From positions 1-9,724 of the forward strand of contig DYFX01000043.1 in the NCBI GenBank assembly GCA_020724945.1: a stretch of DNA of 9,724 nt. The letters run 5' to 3'. The translations under genes were made by a program, and so were the position numbers. Origin of the DNA: Candidatus Paceibacter sp. (GTDB taxonomy: Bacteria; Patescibacteriota; Patescibacteriia; SG8-24; DYFX01). The notes below the pieces were generated by a model. It did not search any database. It was given only the letters and a program-made list of their open reading frames with translations, and had not been told where the DNA came from. Below, piece by piece: positions 1 to 6,554 of this stretch (positions are counted from its first letter, which is position 1; the number at the start of each line of letters is the position of its first letter).

Positions 1-501
1 GAGGCCGGCCACGCGGTGGCCGCCTGGGCGTCTCCACGATGCCCTGCGCCCTGCCTCATCACCTTCGATGCCGCGCTGGGCGGCCCCTCCTGCGGGATCG
101 ACCCATGGAAGGCGCCCTCGAGCGCCGCCGACTGCCTCGACCTCGCCGCGTTCTTCCTGGGCGGCCTGGCGGGCGAAGCCGTCGCGCTCGGAGACTTCTC
201 CGCTCCGGGCGGCACCGATCTCTCGCTGGCGCTCCAAGCCGCCGGCCGCTATCGCTCCATGACGGGCGCTCCTCGCCGACGGGCTCCGCGGACGCCGTTC
301 GTCCTCGCCCTGCCGAGCGGCGTCTTCATCGAACTGCGCGGCTTCCTGGACCATGCCTACGAGACCGCCTTCCGGCGCATCCGCCGGCATGCCGACGGCC
401 ACGCAAGGCTCCGGAAGCTCCTGACGGAAGGCTGCGCCTCCGGCAAGCTCTCCTACGACGCCTCGGACATCGCGCGGTGCCTCGGTCCTCGTCCATGCTG
501 A
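1..501 (+). CDS. FtsH-like zinc metallopeptidase (M41 family), C-terminal part; 5' end outside window
   Basis: The frame is open from base 1 and reads EAGHAVAAW, which is the HEXXH zinc motif of M41 (FtsH-type) peptidases with its first His just left of the window: catalytic Glu is residue 1 and the second ligand His is residue 4. Further support is the pattern LGGLAGEAVALGDFS (residues 53-67) followed by GGTDL (71-75), matching the FtsH block LGGRAAE..GE.ST...DL, where Asp73 is the likely third zinc ligand. Residues 116-161 form the helical tail seen in FtsH, ending with a 'Ll...LsydAsdIar' type segment. Unusual for FtsH are seven cysteines in 166 residues (14, 18, 31, 45, 145, 160, 166) and a basic Pro/Arg-rich linker around 90-98 in place of the usual sequence. 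Whether an AAA ATPase domain precedes it cannot be seen; a stand-alone M41-like peptidase is equally possible. The stop lies inside the terminator hairpin that follows. Confidence 0.75.
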   Translation, partial: EAGHAVAAWASPRCPAPCLITFDAALGGPSCGIDPWKAPSSAADCLDLAAFFLGGLAGEAVALGDFSAPGGTDLSLALQAAGRYRSMTGAPRRRAPRTPFVLALPSGVFIELRGFLDHAYETAFRRIRRHADGHARLRKLLTEGCASGKLSYDASDIARCLGPRPC

Positions 502-524
502 TCCCCTCCTCGCGGGGATCTTTT
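500..524 (+). terminator. Intrinsic terminator of the M41 peptidase gene
   Basis: A 7-bp perfect stem, GATCCCC (500-506) with GGGGATC (514-520), and a 7-base loop are followed directly by TTTT (521-524). The stem starts within the TGA stop codon (499-501) of the peptidase gene, so it ends rightward transcription just before the convergent gene. Confidence 0.75.
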
Positions 525-530
525 CATATG

Positions 531-554
531 AAAAAAGAGGCCGATGGCGGCCTC
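531..554 (-). terminator. Intrinsic terminator of the small double-CxxC gene
   Basis: Read on the minus strand: GAGGCC, loop of 6, GGCCTC, then six T (complement of 531-536). The stem overlaps the stop codon at 553-555. It lies back to back with the plus-strand terminator at 500-524, so two convergent transcripts are separated by about 7 bases. Confidence 0.75.
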
Positions 555-921
555 AACGGGAGAGCGCGGCGAGGATGACGATGAGGAACAGGAACGCCAG
601 GAAGCGCGGGTGCCGGTGCGGGTTGAGCAGGGCGTCCTTGAGGACGCGCGACGGCAGGCGATGCTCGAACCGCTCCTTGCAGCCGTCGCAGGCGAGACGG
701 CGATCGTGGCCGGCGCCGTAGGTCACGGTGAATCCCGACTGTCCCGGGCGCCTGGCGCAGGCTTCGCACCAGATGACATAGATGTCCATCGGGGCGCTCC
801 AGCCGGCGCGGCGGATACGCCCGGCCCGGACGGGCCAGCGGCGGCGCTTGGCGGCTTCGCCGTACGCGCGGACGAATTCCTCGTCGGTCCAAAGATCCTT
901 GGGCTTCTCCTCTTGCCGCAT
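553..921 (-). CDS. Small double-CxxC (zinc-ribbon-like) protein with C-terminal membrane anchor, 122 aa
   Basis: I do not recognise a named family. What is visible: an N-terminal charged helix with WTDEEFVRAYGEAAKRR (11-27), a basic stretch (26-38), then two CxxC knuckles, CEAC (52-55) and CDGC (78-81), 22 residues apart, which is the layout of a zinc ribbon. The C-terminus (about 107-120, FLAFLFLIVILAAL) is a single hydrophobic helix ending two residues before the stop, so the protein is probably tail-anchored with the zinc-binding part in the cytoplasm. The start at 921 is chosen because GGAGG lies 5 bases upstream (complement of 927-931); the longer reading from 966 has no such site and would start inside the preceding terminator. 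It follows the M23 peptidase gene by 54 bases but a terminator lies between them. Function unknown. Confidence 0.72.
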   Translation of the reverse strand: MRQEEKPKDLWTDEEFVRAYGEAAKRRRWPVRAGRIRRAGWSAPMDIYVIWCEACARRPGQSGFTVTYGAGHDRRLACDGCKERFEHRLPSRVLKDALLNPHRHPRFLAFLFLIVILAALSR

Positions 922-937
922 CGGAACCTCCGCGGCG

Positions 938-966
938 ACTATCGCAAAAACCCGCGCCCTTGGCAA
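938..966 (-). promoter_or_regulatory. Possible promoter for the double-CxxC gene
   Basis: On the minus strand, TTGCCA (complement of 961-966; 5 of 6 to TTGACA) is 17 bases from GATAGT (complement of 938-943; 4 of 6 to TATAAT). The predicted start of transcription, near 931, would fall at the Shine-Dalgarno sequence itself. The -35 lies in the loop of the terminator at 946-976. Judged from consensus alone. Confidence 0.3.
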
Positions 967-976
967 GGCTGCGGGT
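946..976 (-). terminator. Intrinsic terminator after the M23 peptidase gene
   Basis: On the minus strand ACCCGC (complement of 971-976) pairs with GCGGGT (complement of 950-955), with an inner CCTT/AAGG stem in the intervening segment, and TTTTT follows (complement of 946-950). It overlaps the TGA stop (976-978) of the peptidase gene and would end the wecG-gltX-M23 transcript. Confidence 0.6.
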
Positions 977-2316
977 CAGAGCGACAGGTAGTTGAGCGGG
1001 TTGACCGGGATGCCTCCCAGGCGGAATTCCAGGTGCAGGTGCGGGCCGGTCGTCATGTTGCCGGCGCCGTTGGTGCCCGGCGCGCCGCCGGAGTACCCGA
1101 TGATCTCGCCCTTCTCGACATAGGTGTCCTCCTTCACGACGATCCGCGAGACATGCCCGTAGACCGTCGAGATGTCGCCGTCGTGGATCAGCATGATGTA
1201 GCTGTAGCCCTTGCCGGCGTCCTTGGCGCGCGCGACATAGCCGCCCTTCGGCGCGCGGATGGGCGTCCCCTGCGCCGCGCGGACATCGATGGCGGGGTGC
1301 TCGAAGACATGGCGGAACGGGTAGTCGGGGTCGTGGAAGAAAGCCGTGATGCCGCGCGACGGATCGACCGGCCAGCCCCAGCCGCCGCTGCCGCCGGAGA
1401 TCCTGCGCAGGCGCTCCTCGTCGACCGTCTGGCGGAGGCGGCGCTCCGTCGCCGCGATGTCGGCGTTGATGTTCTGGACCTCCTTCTGGAGCTGGGCGAG
1501 CTCGTAGCGGTAGCGGCTTTCGGACAGGCGGATCTGGTCGGAGAGGACGACCTGCGCCGTCTTCTGCTCGCCGAGTTCGGCCTTGGCCGTCTCGAGCTGC
1601 TTGCGGATCTCCTCCAGGTGCGCCTTCTTCAGCGTCTCCTCCCCTTCCCGGCGCTCGAGGTCGGCCTTGAGCGCCGCCACGGCGTCGAGCGCGCCTTTCA
1701 GCTGGCGCTGGGAATCCTCGAGGAACTGCACATCGTTGAAGAAATCCGCCAGCGTCTTCTGCGTCAGGAAGAGGTCGACGGCCGTGCGCTGGTCGGTCTT
1801 GTGGAGCGCGCGGATGAAGTCGCCGAGCATCTCGCGCTGGCGCATCATCTTGAGCGACTTCTCCTCGACCTGCGAACGGATCTCCTTGAGCTCCAGCTCC
1901 GTCGATTCCGCCTCGAGCTCGTTGGCGGCGATGTCGAGCTCCGTCTTGGCGATGCGGTTCTCGACGATGGCAAGCTCGTTCTGCACGCTGACGGCCTCGC
2001 GCCGCTTCGTCTCGATGGCGCGCTGGTACGCCTCCATCTGGGACTTGATCTGCGAGATCTCCGTCTTCTTCTTGCTGATGGCCTCGTTGAGCTGATCGAT
2101 GACCTTCTTCAAATCGTCCGATTCCTCGAGCGGGTCCTCGCCGCCGACCTCGCGGATGTCGATGCCGCGCATGAGCAGGATGTGCTCGATTTCCGTCTCC
2201 TCCTCGCTATGATCCTCGTGCGCGAAGGCGGGAAGCGCGGATGAGAGCGCGAAAACCGCCGCCAGCACGAGCGCCAGCGTCGGTCCGAACATCCTCCTTG
2301 TGATGCGTTCAGGCAT
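976..2316 (-). CDS. Exported coiled-coil murein peptidase, M23/LytM family (EnvC-like layout), 446 aa
   Basis: The protein has a signal peptide (basic MPERITRR, hydrophobic 9-30, likely cut after AFA at residue 32), a long Glu/Lys/Gln-rich coiled coil (about 65-305), a Gly/Ser hinge SGGSGGWGW, and a C-terminal M23 domain. The zinc site is intact: H340 and D344 in HPAID (HxxxD), H388 in YGH, and H426/H428 in GPHLHLE. Family members cleave peptidoglycan cross-bridges or, as EnvC/NlpD, activate amidases; the intact ligands favour an active enzyme, acting outside the membrane at the cell wall. The ATG at 2314-2316 overlaps the gltX stop (2309-2311) by 8 bases, implying translational coupling. An alternative start at Met9 (2290-2292) has AGGAGG directly abutting it with no spacer, which is too close for normal use; starting at 2316 also gives the signal peptide its positive n-region. 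Confidence 0.88.
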   Translation of the reverse strand: MPERITRRMFGPTLALVLAAVFALSSALPAFAHEDHSEEETEIEHILLMRGIDIREVGGEDPLEESDDLKKVIDQLNEAISKKKTEISQIKSQMEAYQRAIETKRREAVSVQNELAIVENRIAKTELDIAANELEAESTELELKEIRSQVEEKSLKMMRQREMLGDFIRALHKTDQRTAVDLFLTQKTLADFFNDVQFLEDSQRQLKGALDAVAALKADLERREGEETLKKAHLEEIRKQLETAKAELGEQKTAQVVLSDQIRLSESRYRYELAQLQKEVQNINADIAATERRLRQTVDEERLRRISGGSGGWGWPVDPSRGITAFFHDPDYPFRHVFEHPAIDVRAAQGTPIRAPKGGYVARAKDAGKGYSYIMLIHDGDISTVYGHVSRIVVKEDTYVEKGEIIGYSGGAPGTNGAGNMTTGPHLHLEFRLGGIPVNPLNYLSL

Positions 2317-3829
2317 TCAAGCGGTTCTTCGCCGCTTCAAGGCGGCGGATCACCTTCATTTTACCCAAAACGGCCATGATCTCAAAGGGGCCAGGCGACT
2401 TCTCGCGCCCCGAGAGGGCGACGCGCAGCGGCCAGAGGGTATCGCCGTTCCCCCAGCCGTTTCCGGCGATGAGCCCTTTCACGCGGCTTTCGATGTCTTT
2501 CAGGGTGAATTCCTCCGCATCCATCGCGCCGACGGTCTCGAGAAGCGCGTCCAAACGAGCGAGGACTTCCCCGACGGGCTGCCCCTTCCAGCGCAAGCGT
2601 TCGCCCGGGTATTCCGGGACATCCTCGAGCAGGAACGCCACGGCTTCCGGAAGTTCCGCGAGGGTCTTCACCCGCTCCCGTTCGAGCGAGATGACGGCGC
2701 CGAGATCCGCGGCCGTGAGCTTCTCCCCTCCCCTGATGACGCGCCAGCCGTCGGATTCTTTCTCCAGGAGCCCGGCCGCTTCCAGGAACGGCGCCGCGCG
2801 CTCGGCCAGTCGGTCGAGCGGGAGCGAGCGCAAGTACTTGCCGTTGAGCCAATCGAGCTTCTCGCGGTTGAAGACGGCGCCGGCGGAGTTGATGTCCTTC
2901 AGCTCGAACTTGGCGATGAGCTCGTCGATGCCGTAGATCTCCTGTTCGTCGGACGGGTTCCATCCGAGCAGCGCCACGAAGTTGATGAGCGCCTCCGGCA
3001 GGTAGCCGTTCGCGAGATAGTCCTCGACCGCCACATCGCCCTGGCGCTTCGAGAGCTTGGAGCGATCCGGATTCAGGAGGAGCGGCATATGCGCGAACTG
3101 CGGCGGCGTCCAGCCGAAGGCCTCGTAGAGCAGGAGGTGCTTGGGCGTGGACGAGAGCCACTCTTCGCCGCGGATGACATGCGTCGTCTCCATCAGATGG
3201 TCGTCGACGACATTGGCGAGGTGGTAGGTCGGGAAGCCGTCGCTCTTCAGGAGGACATAGTCGTCGAGCAGGTCGTTGCGGAACTTCACATGCCCGCGCA
3301 CGGCGTCGTGGAACTCCGTCTCGCCGCTTTCGGGGAGCTTGTGGCGCACCACATGGCGCTCGCCGGTCTTGCTGCGGGCCTTGGCCTCCTCCGGCGCGAG
3401 CGCGCGGCAGCGGCGGTCGTACCCGGTCGGCTTCTTGGCGGCTTCCTGTTCGGCGCGCAAGGACTCCAGCCGCTCCGGCGTGCAGAAGCACGGATAGGCA
3501 TCGCCGTGCTCGATCAGCTGCTCGATCTGCTGGCGGTAGATGGCCAGGCGCTCCGACTGGATGTAGGGCCCCTTGCCGCCGCGCTGGACGATCGTGCCGT
3601 CTTCGTTCAGGAACGGGCCTTCCTCATGCGAAATGCCCATCGCGGCGAGGGTGCGGAGGATGTTCTCGACGCCGTTCTCGACGAGGCGCGCGCGATCGGT
3701 GTCCTCGATACGGACGAAAAACACGCCCCCATGCTTGCGGGCGAACAGGTAGTTGTAGAGGGCCGAACGGAAGTTGCCGACATGCATCCTTCCGGTCGGG
3801 CTGGGGGCGAATCGTACGCGTACGCTCAT
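2309..3829 (-). CDS. gltX: Glutamyl-tRNA synthetase, 506 aa
   Basis: Class I aminoacyl-tRNA synthetase that charges tRNA-Glu with glutamate in the cytoplasm. The N-terminus RFAPSPTGRMHVGN carries the HIGH motif as HVGN (16-19), and the KMSKS motif appears as SKLSKRQG (257-264). FVRIEDTD (38-45) and GEEWLSSTPKH (221-231) are standard GluRS blocks. A zinc-type knuckle is present: C114-F-C116, then Y137 and C141. The C-terminal anticodon-binding region ends with LWPLRVALSGREKSPGPFE (465-483), typical of bacterial GluRS, and overall length is normal. The ATG lies 7 bases after the stop of the upstream glycosyltransferase; AAAGGAG (complement of 3845-3851) lies 15 bases before it, a long spacing, inside the end of that gene. 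Whether the enzyme also charges tRNA-Gln cannot be told from sequence alone. Confidence 0.97.
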   Translation of the reverse strand: MSVRVRFAPSPTGRMHVGNFRSALYNYLFARKHGGVFFVRIEDTDRARLVENGVENILRTLAAMGISHEEGPFLNEDGTIVQRGGKGPYIQSERLAIYRQQIEQLIEHGDAYPCFCTPERLESLRAEQEAAKKPTGYDRRCRALAPEEAKARSKTGERHVVRHKLPESGETEFHDAVRGHVKFRNDLLDDYVLLKSDGFPTYHLANVVDDHLMETTHVIRGEEWLSSTPKHLLLYEAFGWTPPQFAHMPLLLNPDRSKLSKRQGDVAVEDYLANGYLPEALINFVALLGWNPSDEQEIYGIDELIAKFELKDINSAGAVFNREKLDWLNGKYLRSLPLDRLAERAAPFLEAAGLLEKESDGWRVIRGGEKLTAADLGAVISLERERVKTLAELPEAVAFLLEDVPEYPGERLRWKGQPVGEVLARLDALLETVGAMDAEEFTLKDIESRVKGLIAGNGWGNGDTLWPLRVALSGREKSPGPFEIMAVLGKMKVIRRLEAAKNRLNA

Positions 3830-3836
3830 AATGGGC

Positions 3837-4598
3837 CTATCGTACTCCTTTCAGCCTATTCTTCAAGACCATCCAAAGGAACACGAAGGTGGCCTCGAAG
3901 ATGCGGAAAAACCGCCAGGGTTCGATGATGAGGCGCCAAAGCCATTCGAGGTGCAGTTTGCGCAGGAGGTACGGCGCCCGCCAGACCCGGCCGGCCAGGA
4001 AGTCGAGGGTGCCGCCGATCCCCATCGCGACCTTCACGGTGGGGAGCTTCGGCAGGTGGTCGCGGATCCAGCGCTCCTGCTTGCCGTGCCCGAGCGCCGC
4101 CAGGAGGATGTCCGGCTTGGCGGCGGCGATGCGGTCGACGAGCGCCGCGTCCTCTTCCCACGCCCCGGCGATCCAGCGGATGGACCCGCCCTGTTCGGCG
4201 CCGGCGATGCGGAGTTTCGGAAAGTTCAGCGTGAGATTCTTGGCCGCCTCCTCCGCCACTCCCCTCCCCGCTCCGAGCAGATAGACCGAACAATCCTTCT
4301 GTTCAGCGAGACGCGCCAAACGCAAGGTGAATTCCGCGCCCGTGATCGTCGCCGGGATGCGCGTCCCTTCGATGCGGGCGGCGATGCGGAGGCCGAAGCC
4401 GTCCGCCAAGGCGAGATCCGCGCCTTCCAGGATCTTCCGAAAGCCCGGGTCGCGGGCGGCAAGCACGGCCATCTCCGGGTTGGGGGTGGCGATGAGGTGC
4501 CGGCCGCCGTCCTCAAGCAGGCCCGCGGCGCGGGTTTCGGCTTCCTTCATCGTGACGGGGTCGACCGGGACTCCGGCGACGGTCAGGCGTCCTTGCAT
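3837..4598 (-). CDS. WecG/TagA/CpsF-family (GT26) N-acetylmannosaminyl-type glycosyltransferase, 253 aa
   Basis: Family members transfer a sugar (ManNAc or ManNAcA in characterised cases) from a UDP-sugar to a lipid-diphosphate-GlcNAc acceptor on the inner face of the cytoplasmic membrane, in wall teichoic acid, ECA or other envelope glycan synthesis. Motifs seen in order: TPNPEM (38-43), LALADGFGL (62-70) with the conserved Asp66, SVYLLGAGRGVAEEAA (104-119), LAALGHGKQERWI (166-178), MGIGGTLDFLAGRVWRAP (192-209) and HLEWLWRLIIEPWRFFR (216-232). The C-terminus (about 226-250) is aromatic, hydrophobic and basic, matching the membrane-associating appendage of TagA. Length is normal for the family. 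It is the first gene of the leftward cluster with gltX and the M23 peptidase. The exact sugar is not predictable here. The start is set by the first ATG after the upstream promoter-like motif; there is no clear Shine-Dalgarno site. Confidence 0.9.
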   Translation of the reverse strand: MQGRLTVAGVPVDPVTMKEAETRAAGLLEDGGRHLIATPNPEMAVLAARDPGFRKILEGADLALADGFGLRIAARIEGTRIPATITGAEFTLRLARLAEQKDCSVYLLGAGRGVAEEAAKNLTLNFPKLRIAGAEQGGSIRWIAGAWEEDAALVDRIAAAKPDILLAALGHGKQERWIRDHLPKLPTVKVAMGIGGTLDFLAGRVWRAPYLLRKLHLEWLWRLIIEPWRFFRIFEATFVFLWMVLKNRLKGVR

Positions 4599-4606
4599 AC
4601 CGCCAC

Positions 4607-4615
4607 ACTATAGCA
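4607..4615 (-). promoter_or_regulatory. Extended -10 promoter of the wecG-gltX-M23 cluster
   Basis: On the minus strand TGCTATAGT (complement of 4607-4615) is an extended -10 element (TGn plus TATAGT, 5 of 6 to TATAAT). No good -35 is seen, which suits an extended -10 promoter. Transcription would start near 4600, only about 1-3 bases before the ATG at 4596-4598, so the mRNA would be leaderless or nearly so. Confidence 0.5.
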
Positions 4616-4626
4616 CGCTGAAGCAC

Positions 4627-4655
4627 TTGCCCTCACGACGGCTTCAAGGCAAAAT
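4627..4655 (+). promoter_or_regulatory. Possible promoter of the cupredoxin-flavocytochrome operon
   Basis: TTGCCC (4627-4632) and CAAAAT (4650-4655), each 4 of 6 to consensus, are separated by 17 bases. Transcription would begin near 4662, giving a leader of about 31 bases before the ATG at 4693. Weak; supported by spacing and by its place in the 94-base divergent gap. Confidence 0.3.
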
Positions 4656-4692
4656 GAGCCCAAGTACGGAACTCATTCTTCATCATCATCTC

Positions 4693-5214
4693 ATGCGCAC
4701 GCACCTGTTCGGTTCTCTCGCGCTCGCCGTCCTTATCACCGCCGGCGCCGGCTGTGCGGCCGATTCGAATGTCCAAGTCGAAGTCGAACCCGGCACGCCC
4801 GGCATGCCCGGGATCGAAGTCGAGGTGGACGCCGGAGCGGCCGGCGGCACACAGCTCGAAGGCACGCCCGCGGTCAACGACACGCCGGACGCCGACATCA
4901 ACCTCGACGCCGAAGTCGGAGCGGAAGTCATGATCGGCGGCACGAAGTCCTTCACCGTCATCGGCGACAACTTCAAATATGATGTGAAGGAACTGCGCGT
5001 GAAGAAGGGTGACACCGTCCGCCTCACCTTCCGCAACGCCGAAGGCTTCCATGACCTCAAGATCGACGAGTTCGGCGTCGACACCGGCAAGCTGCAGGCC
5101 GGCGGCGAGAACACCGTCGAGTTCGTCGCCGACGAGGCCGGCACCTTCGAATACTACTGCTCCGTCGGCTCGCACCGCGCCATGGGCATGGTCGGCCAGC
5201 TGATCGTCGAATGA
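4693..5214 (+). CDS. Exported cupredoxin (type 1 copper protein), 173 aa
   Basis: A small blue-copper-type electron carrier outside the cytoplasmic membrane. Residues 1-21 are a signal peptide; Cys21 follows GAG, so it may be a lipoprotein, but Gly at -3 is a poor lipobox. Residues 22-80 are an acidic, low-complexity Pro/Gly/Val/Glu linker. The cupredoxin fold spans about 84-173, with copper ligands visible as His120 (EGFHD), Cys156, His161 and Met166 in YYCSVGSHRAMGM; the C-x4-H-x4-M spacing equals that of rusticyanin rather than the C-x2-H-x4-M of plastocyanin. FKYDVKELRVKKGDTVRLTF (94-113) is the usual strand before the His. The ATG at 4693 gives a normal signal peptide; an upstream in-frame ATG at 4654 would add 13 residues with three His before it and would lie in the putative promoter. 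The stop overlaps the next start as ATGA. Confidence 0.88.
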   Translation: MRTHLFGSLALAVLITAGAGCAADSNVQVEVEPGTPGMPGIEVEVDAGAAGGTQLEGTPAVNDTPDADINLDAEVGAEVMIGGTKSFTVIGDNFKYDVKELRVKKGDTVRLTFRNAEGFHDLKIDEFGVDTGKLQAGGENTVEFVADEAGTFEYYCSVGSHRAMGMVGQLIVE

Positions 5215-6527
5215 CCGATCGCGCGAAGAAACGGCTGCTTCTCGGCGTCCTCGCCGCCAACATCCTCGTCACCGGAGCGTTCTGGTGGCGAGGATCTTCG
5301 CCGTTATTGGAACACGGCGCCGCATCATCCGTCCTGATCGCCTTCGGACGGCTGATGGGCCTCGCGCTCCAGCTCGCGCTCCTCGTCCAGCTCATCCTCA
5401 TCAGCCGCCTGCCGCTCATCGAGAAGCCCTTCGGCTTCGACAAGCTGAACCGCGCGCACCGCACGGTCGGCTATGTCCTGCTGGCCTCCATCGTCCTGCA
5501 TCCCCTCCTCTTGGTATGGGGCTACTCGCTGGGCGCCGGCACCGACGCCGTGACGCAGTTCTGGGAGTTCTGGGACGCCTGGCCGTATGTCTGGCTGGCG
5601 GTGATCGGACTCGATCTCATCCTGCTCATCGGCATCCTCTCGCTCCCGTGGATCCGCCGGAAGCTCAAGTACGGCGTCTGGCACGGCACGCACCTCCTCG
5701 CCTACCTGGCCGTCGGCCTGGCCTTCCGCCACCAGTTCAGCAGCGAGGATCTTTCCTCCGGCTGGGCCTACCGGTATTGGTACGCGCTGAACTTCACGGT
5801 CTTCGGCGTCCTCATCTTCTTCCGCTTCGTGCGCCCGTTCGTCCTCTATGTCCGCCACCGCTTCGCGGTGACGCGCGTCGTGCCGGAGAGCGCGGATGTC
5901 ACATCCGTCCACATCGGCGGCCGCGCCATGGAGCGCTTCGCCTTCGAACCCGGGCAGTATGTGCATGTCAGCTTCTTGAAGAAGGGCCTGCGCGAGCCGC
6001 ATCCCTTCTCGCTCTCGAAGGCGCCCGACGGCAAGGAACTGCGCCTTTCCATCAAGAACAGCGGCGATTTCACCTCGCGCGTCCGTTCCCTCCTCGCGCC
6101 GGGCGTGAAGCTCATGCTCGAAGGCCCGTTCGGCCGCTTCACGGAACGCGCCGCCGAGACGGACAAGTTCCTCTTCATCGCCGGCGGCATCGGCATCACG
6201 CCGATCCGTTCGATGCTGGAACGGCTCGCCGCACGGGAGGCCGATGTCGCGTTGATCTACGCCAACCGCTCGCCCAAGGACATGGTCTTTAAGGACGAGC
6301 TCGGGGCCATGGGCGTCCGCGTCCACGAGGTGTACTCCCAGGACGCGCCTCCGGGCGCCGAACGCGGTTTCGTCGACGAGGAGAAGGTCAAGCGCCTCGT
6401 CCCCGATTTCCTGGAACGCGACATCTACATCTGCGGGCCTCCGGTCATGATGGACAAGCTCGTGGCGATGTTCCGCGCCCTCGGCGTGCCGAAGCGCCGC
6501 CTCCACTTCGAGAAGTTCTCGTATTGA
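5211..6527 (+). CDS. Membrane flavocytochrome of the ferric reductase/NADPH oxidase (NOX) type, 438 aa
   Basis: Predicted to carry electrons from cytoplasmic NAD(P)H through FAD and two b hemes to an acceptor outside. The N-terminal half has about six membrane helices (roughly 8-27, 41-65, 84-104, 126-147, 159-175, 191-214). Two His pairs fit bis-heme ligation: H83/H97 (14 apart) and H161/H174 (13 apart), the same spacings as the heme His pairs of NOX2. The C-terminal half is an FNR-type module: FEPGQYVHV (245-253), FAD motif HPFSLS (264-269), phosphate-binding EGPFG (304-308), NAD(P) loop GGIGITP (325-331) and ICGPPVMM (407-414). There is no ferredoxin domain. The start overlaps the cupredoxin stop by four bases, so the two are cotranscribed and probably translationally coupled. 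The true acceptor (cupredoxin copper, Fe3+, Cu2+ or O2) is not determined by sequence. Confidence 0.9.
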   Translation: MTDRAKKRLLLGVLAANILVTGAFWWRGSSPLLEHGAASSVLIAFGRLMGLALQLALLVQLILISRLPLIEKPFGFDKLNRAHRTVGYVLLASIVLHPLLLVWGYSLGAGTDAVTQFWEFWDAWPYVWLAVIGLDLILLIGILSLPWIRRKLKYGVWHGTHLLAYLAVGLAFRHQFSSEDLSSGWAYRYWYALNFTVFGVLIFFRFVRPFVLYVRHRFAVTRVVPESADVTSVHIGGRAMERFAFEPGQYVHVSFLKKGLREPHPFSLSKAPDGKELRLSIKNSGDFTSRVRSLLAPGVKLMLEGPFGRFTERAAETDKFLFIAGGIGITPIRSMLERLAAREADVALIYANRSPKDMVFKDELGAMGVRVHEVYSQDAPPGAERGFVDEEKVKRLVPDFLERDIYICGPPVMMDKLVAMFRALGVPKRRLHFEKFSY

Positions 6528-6554
6528 AAAACCCCGCGGAGTCCCCGCGGGGTT
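6527..6554 (-). terminator. Intrinsic terminator of the small helical-protein gene
   Basis: A 10-bp perfect stem, AACCCCGCGG (6530-6539) with CCGCGGGGTT (6545-6554), loop of 5. On the minus strand it is followed by a run of T (complement of 6527-6531), so it mainly ends the leftward gene, overlapping its stop codon. It directly abuts the stop of the convergent flavocytochrome gene (6525-6527) and may also slow rightward transcription, although only two T follow on that side. Confidence 0.8.

Noticed and set aside
553..966. Longer start for the double-CxxC protein at 966
   Set aside because: No Shine-Dalgarno site there and the start would lie within the upstream terminator hairpin; GGAGG 5 bases before 921 decides the start.
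544..2244. 566-codon open frame on the plus strand
   Set aside because: It runs antisense to the small double-CxxC gene and the M23 peptidase, both supported by motifs; composition is low-complexity and no family is visible.
3815..3827. Palindrome around GTACGCGTAC near the gltX start as an operator
   Set aside because: It lies within the first codons of gltX and is short; coding for RVR explains it.
2300..3928. 542-codon open frame on the plus strand
   Set aside because: Antisense shadow of gltX, whose HIGH, KMSKS and zinc motifs are intact.
4654..5214. Longer cupredoxin reading from the ATG at 4654
   Set aside because: It would put 13 extra residues before a normal signal peptide and starts inside the putative -10 box; 4693 fits better, though AAGG before 4654 keeps it possible.
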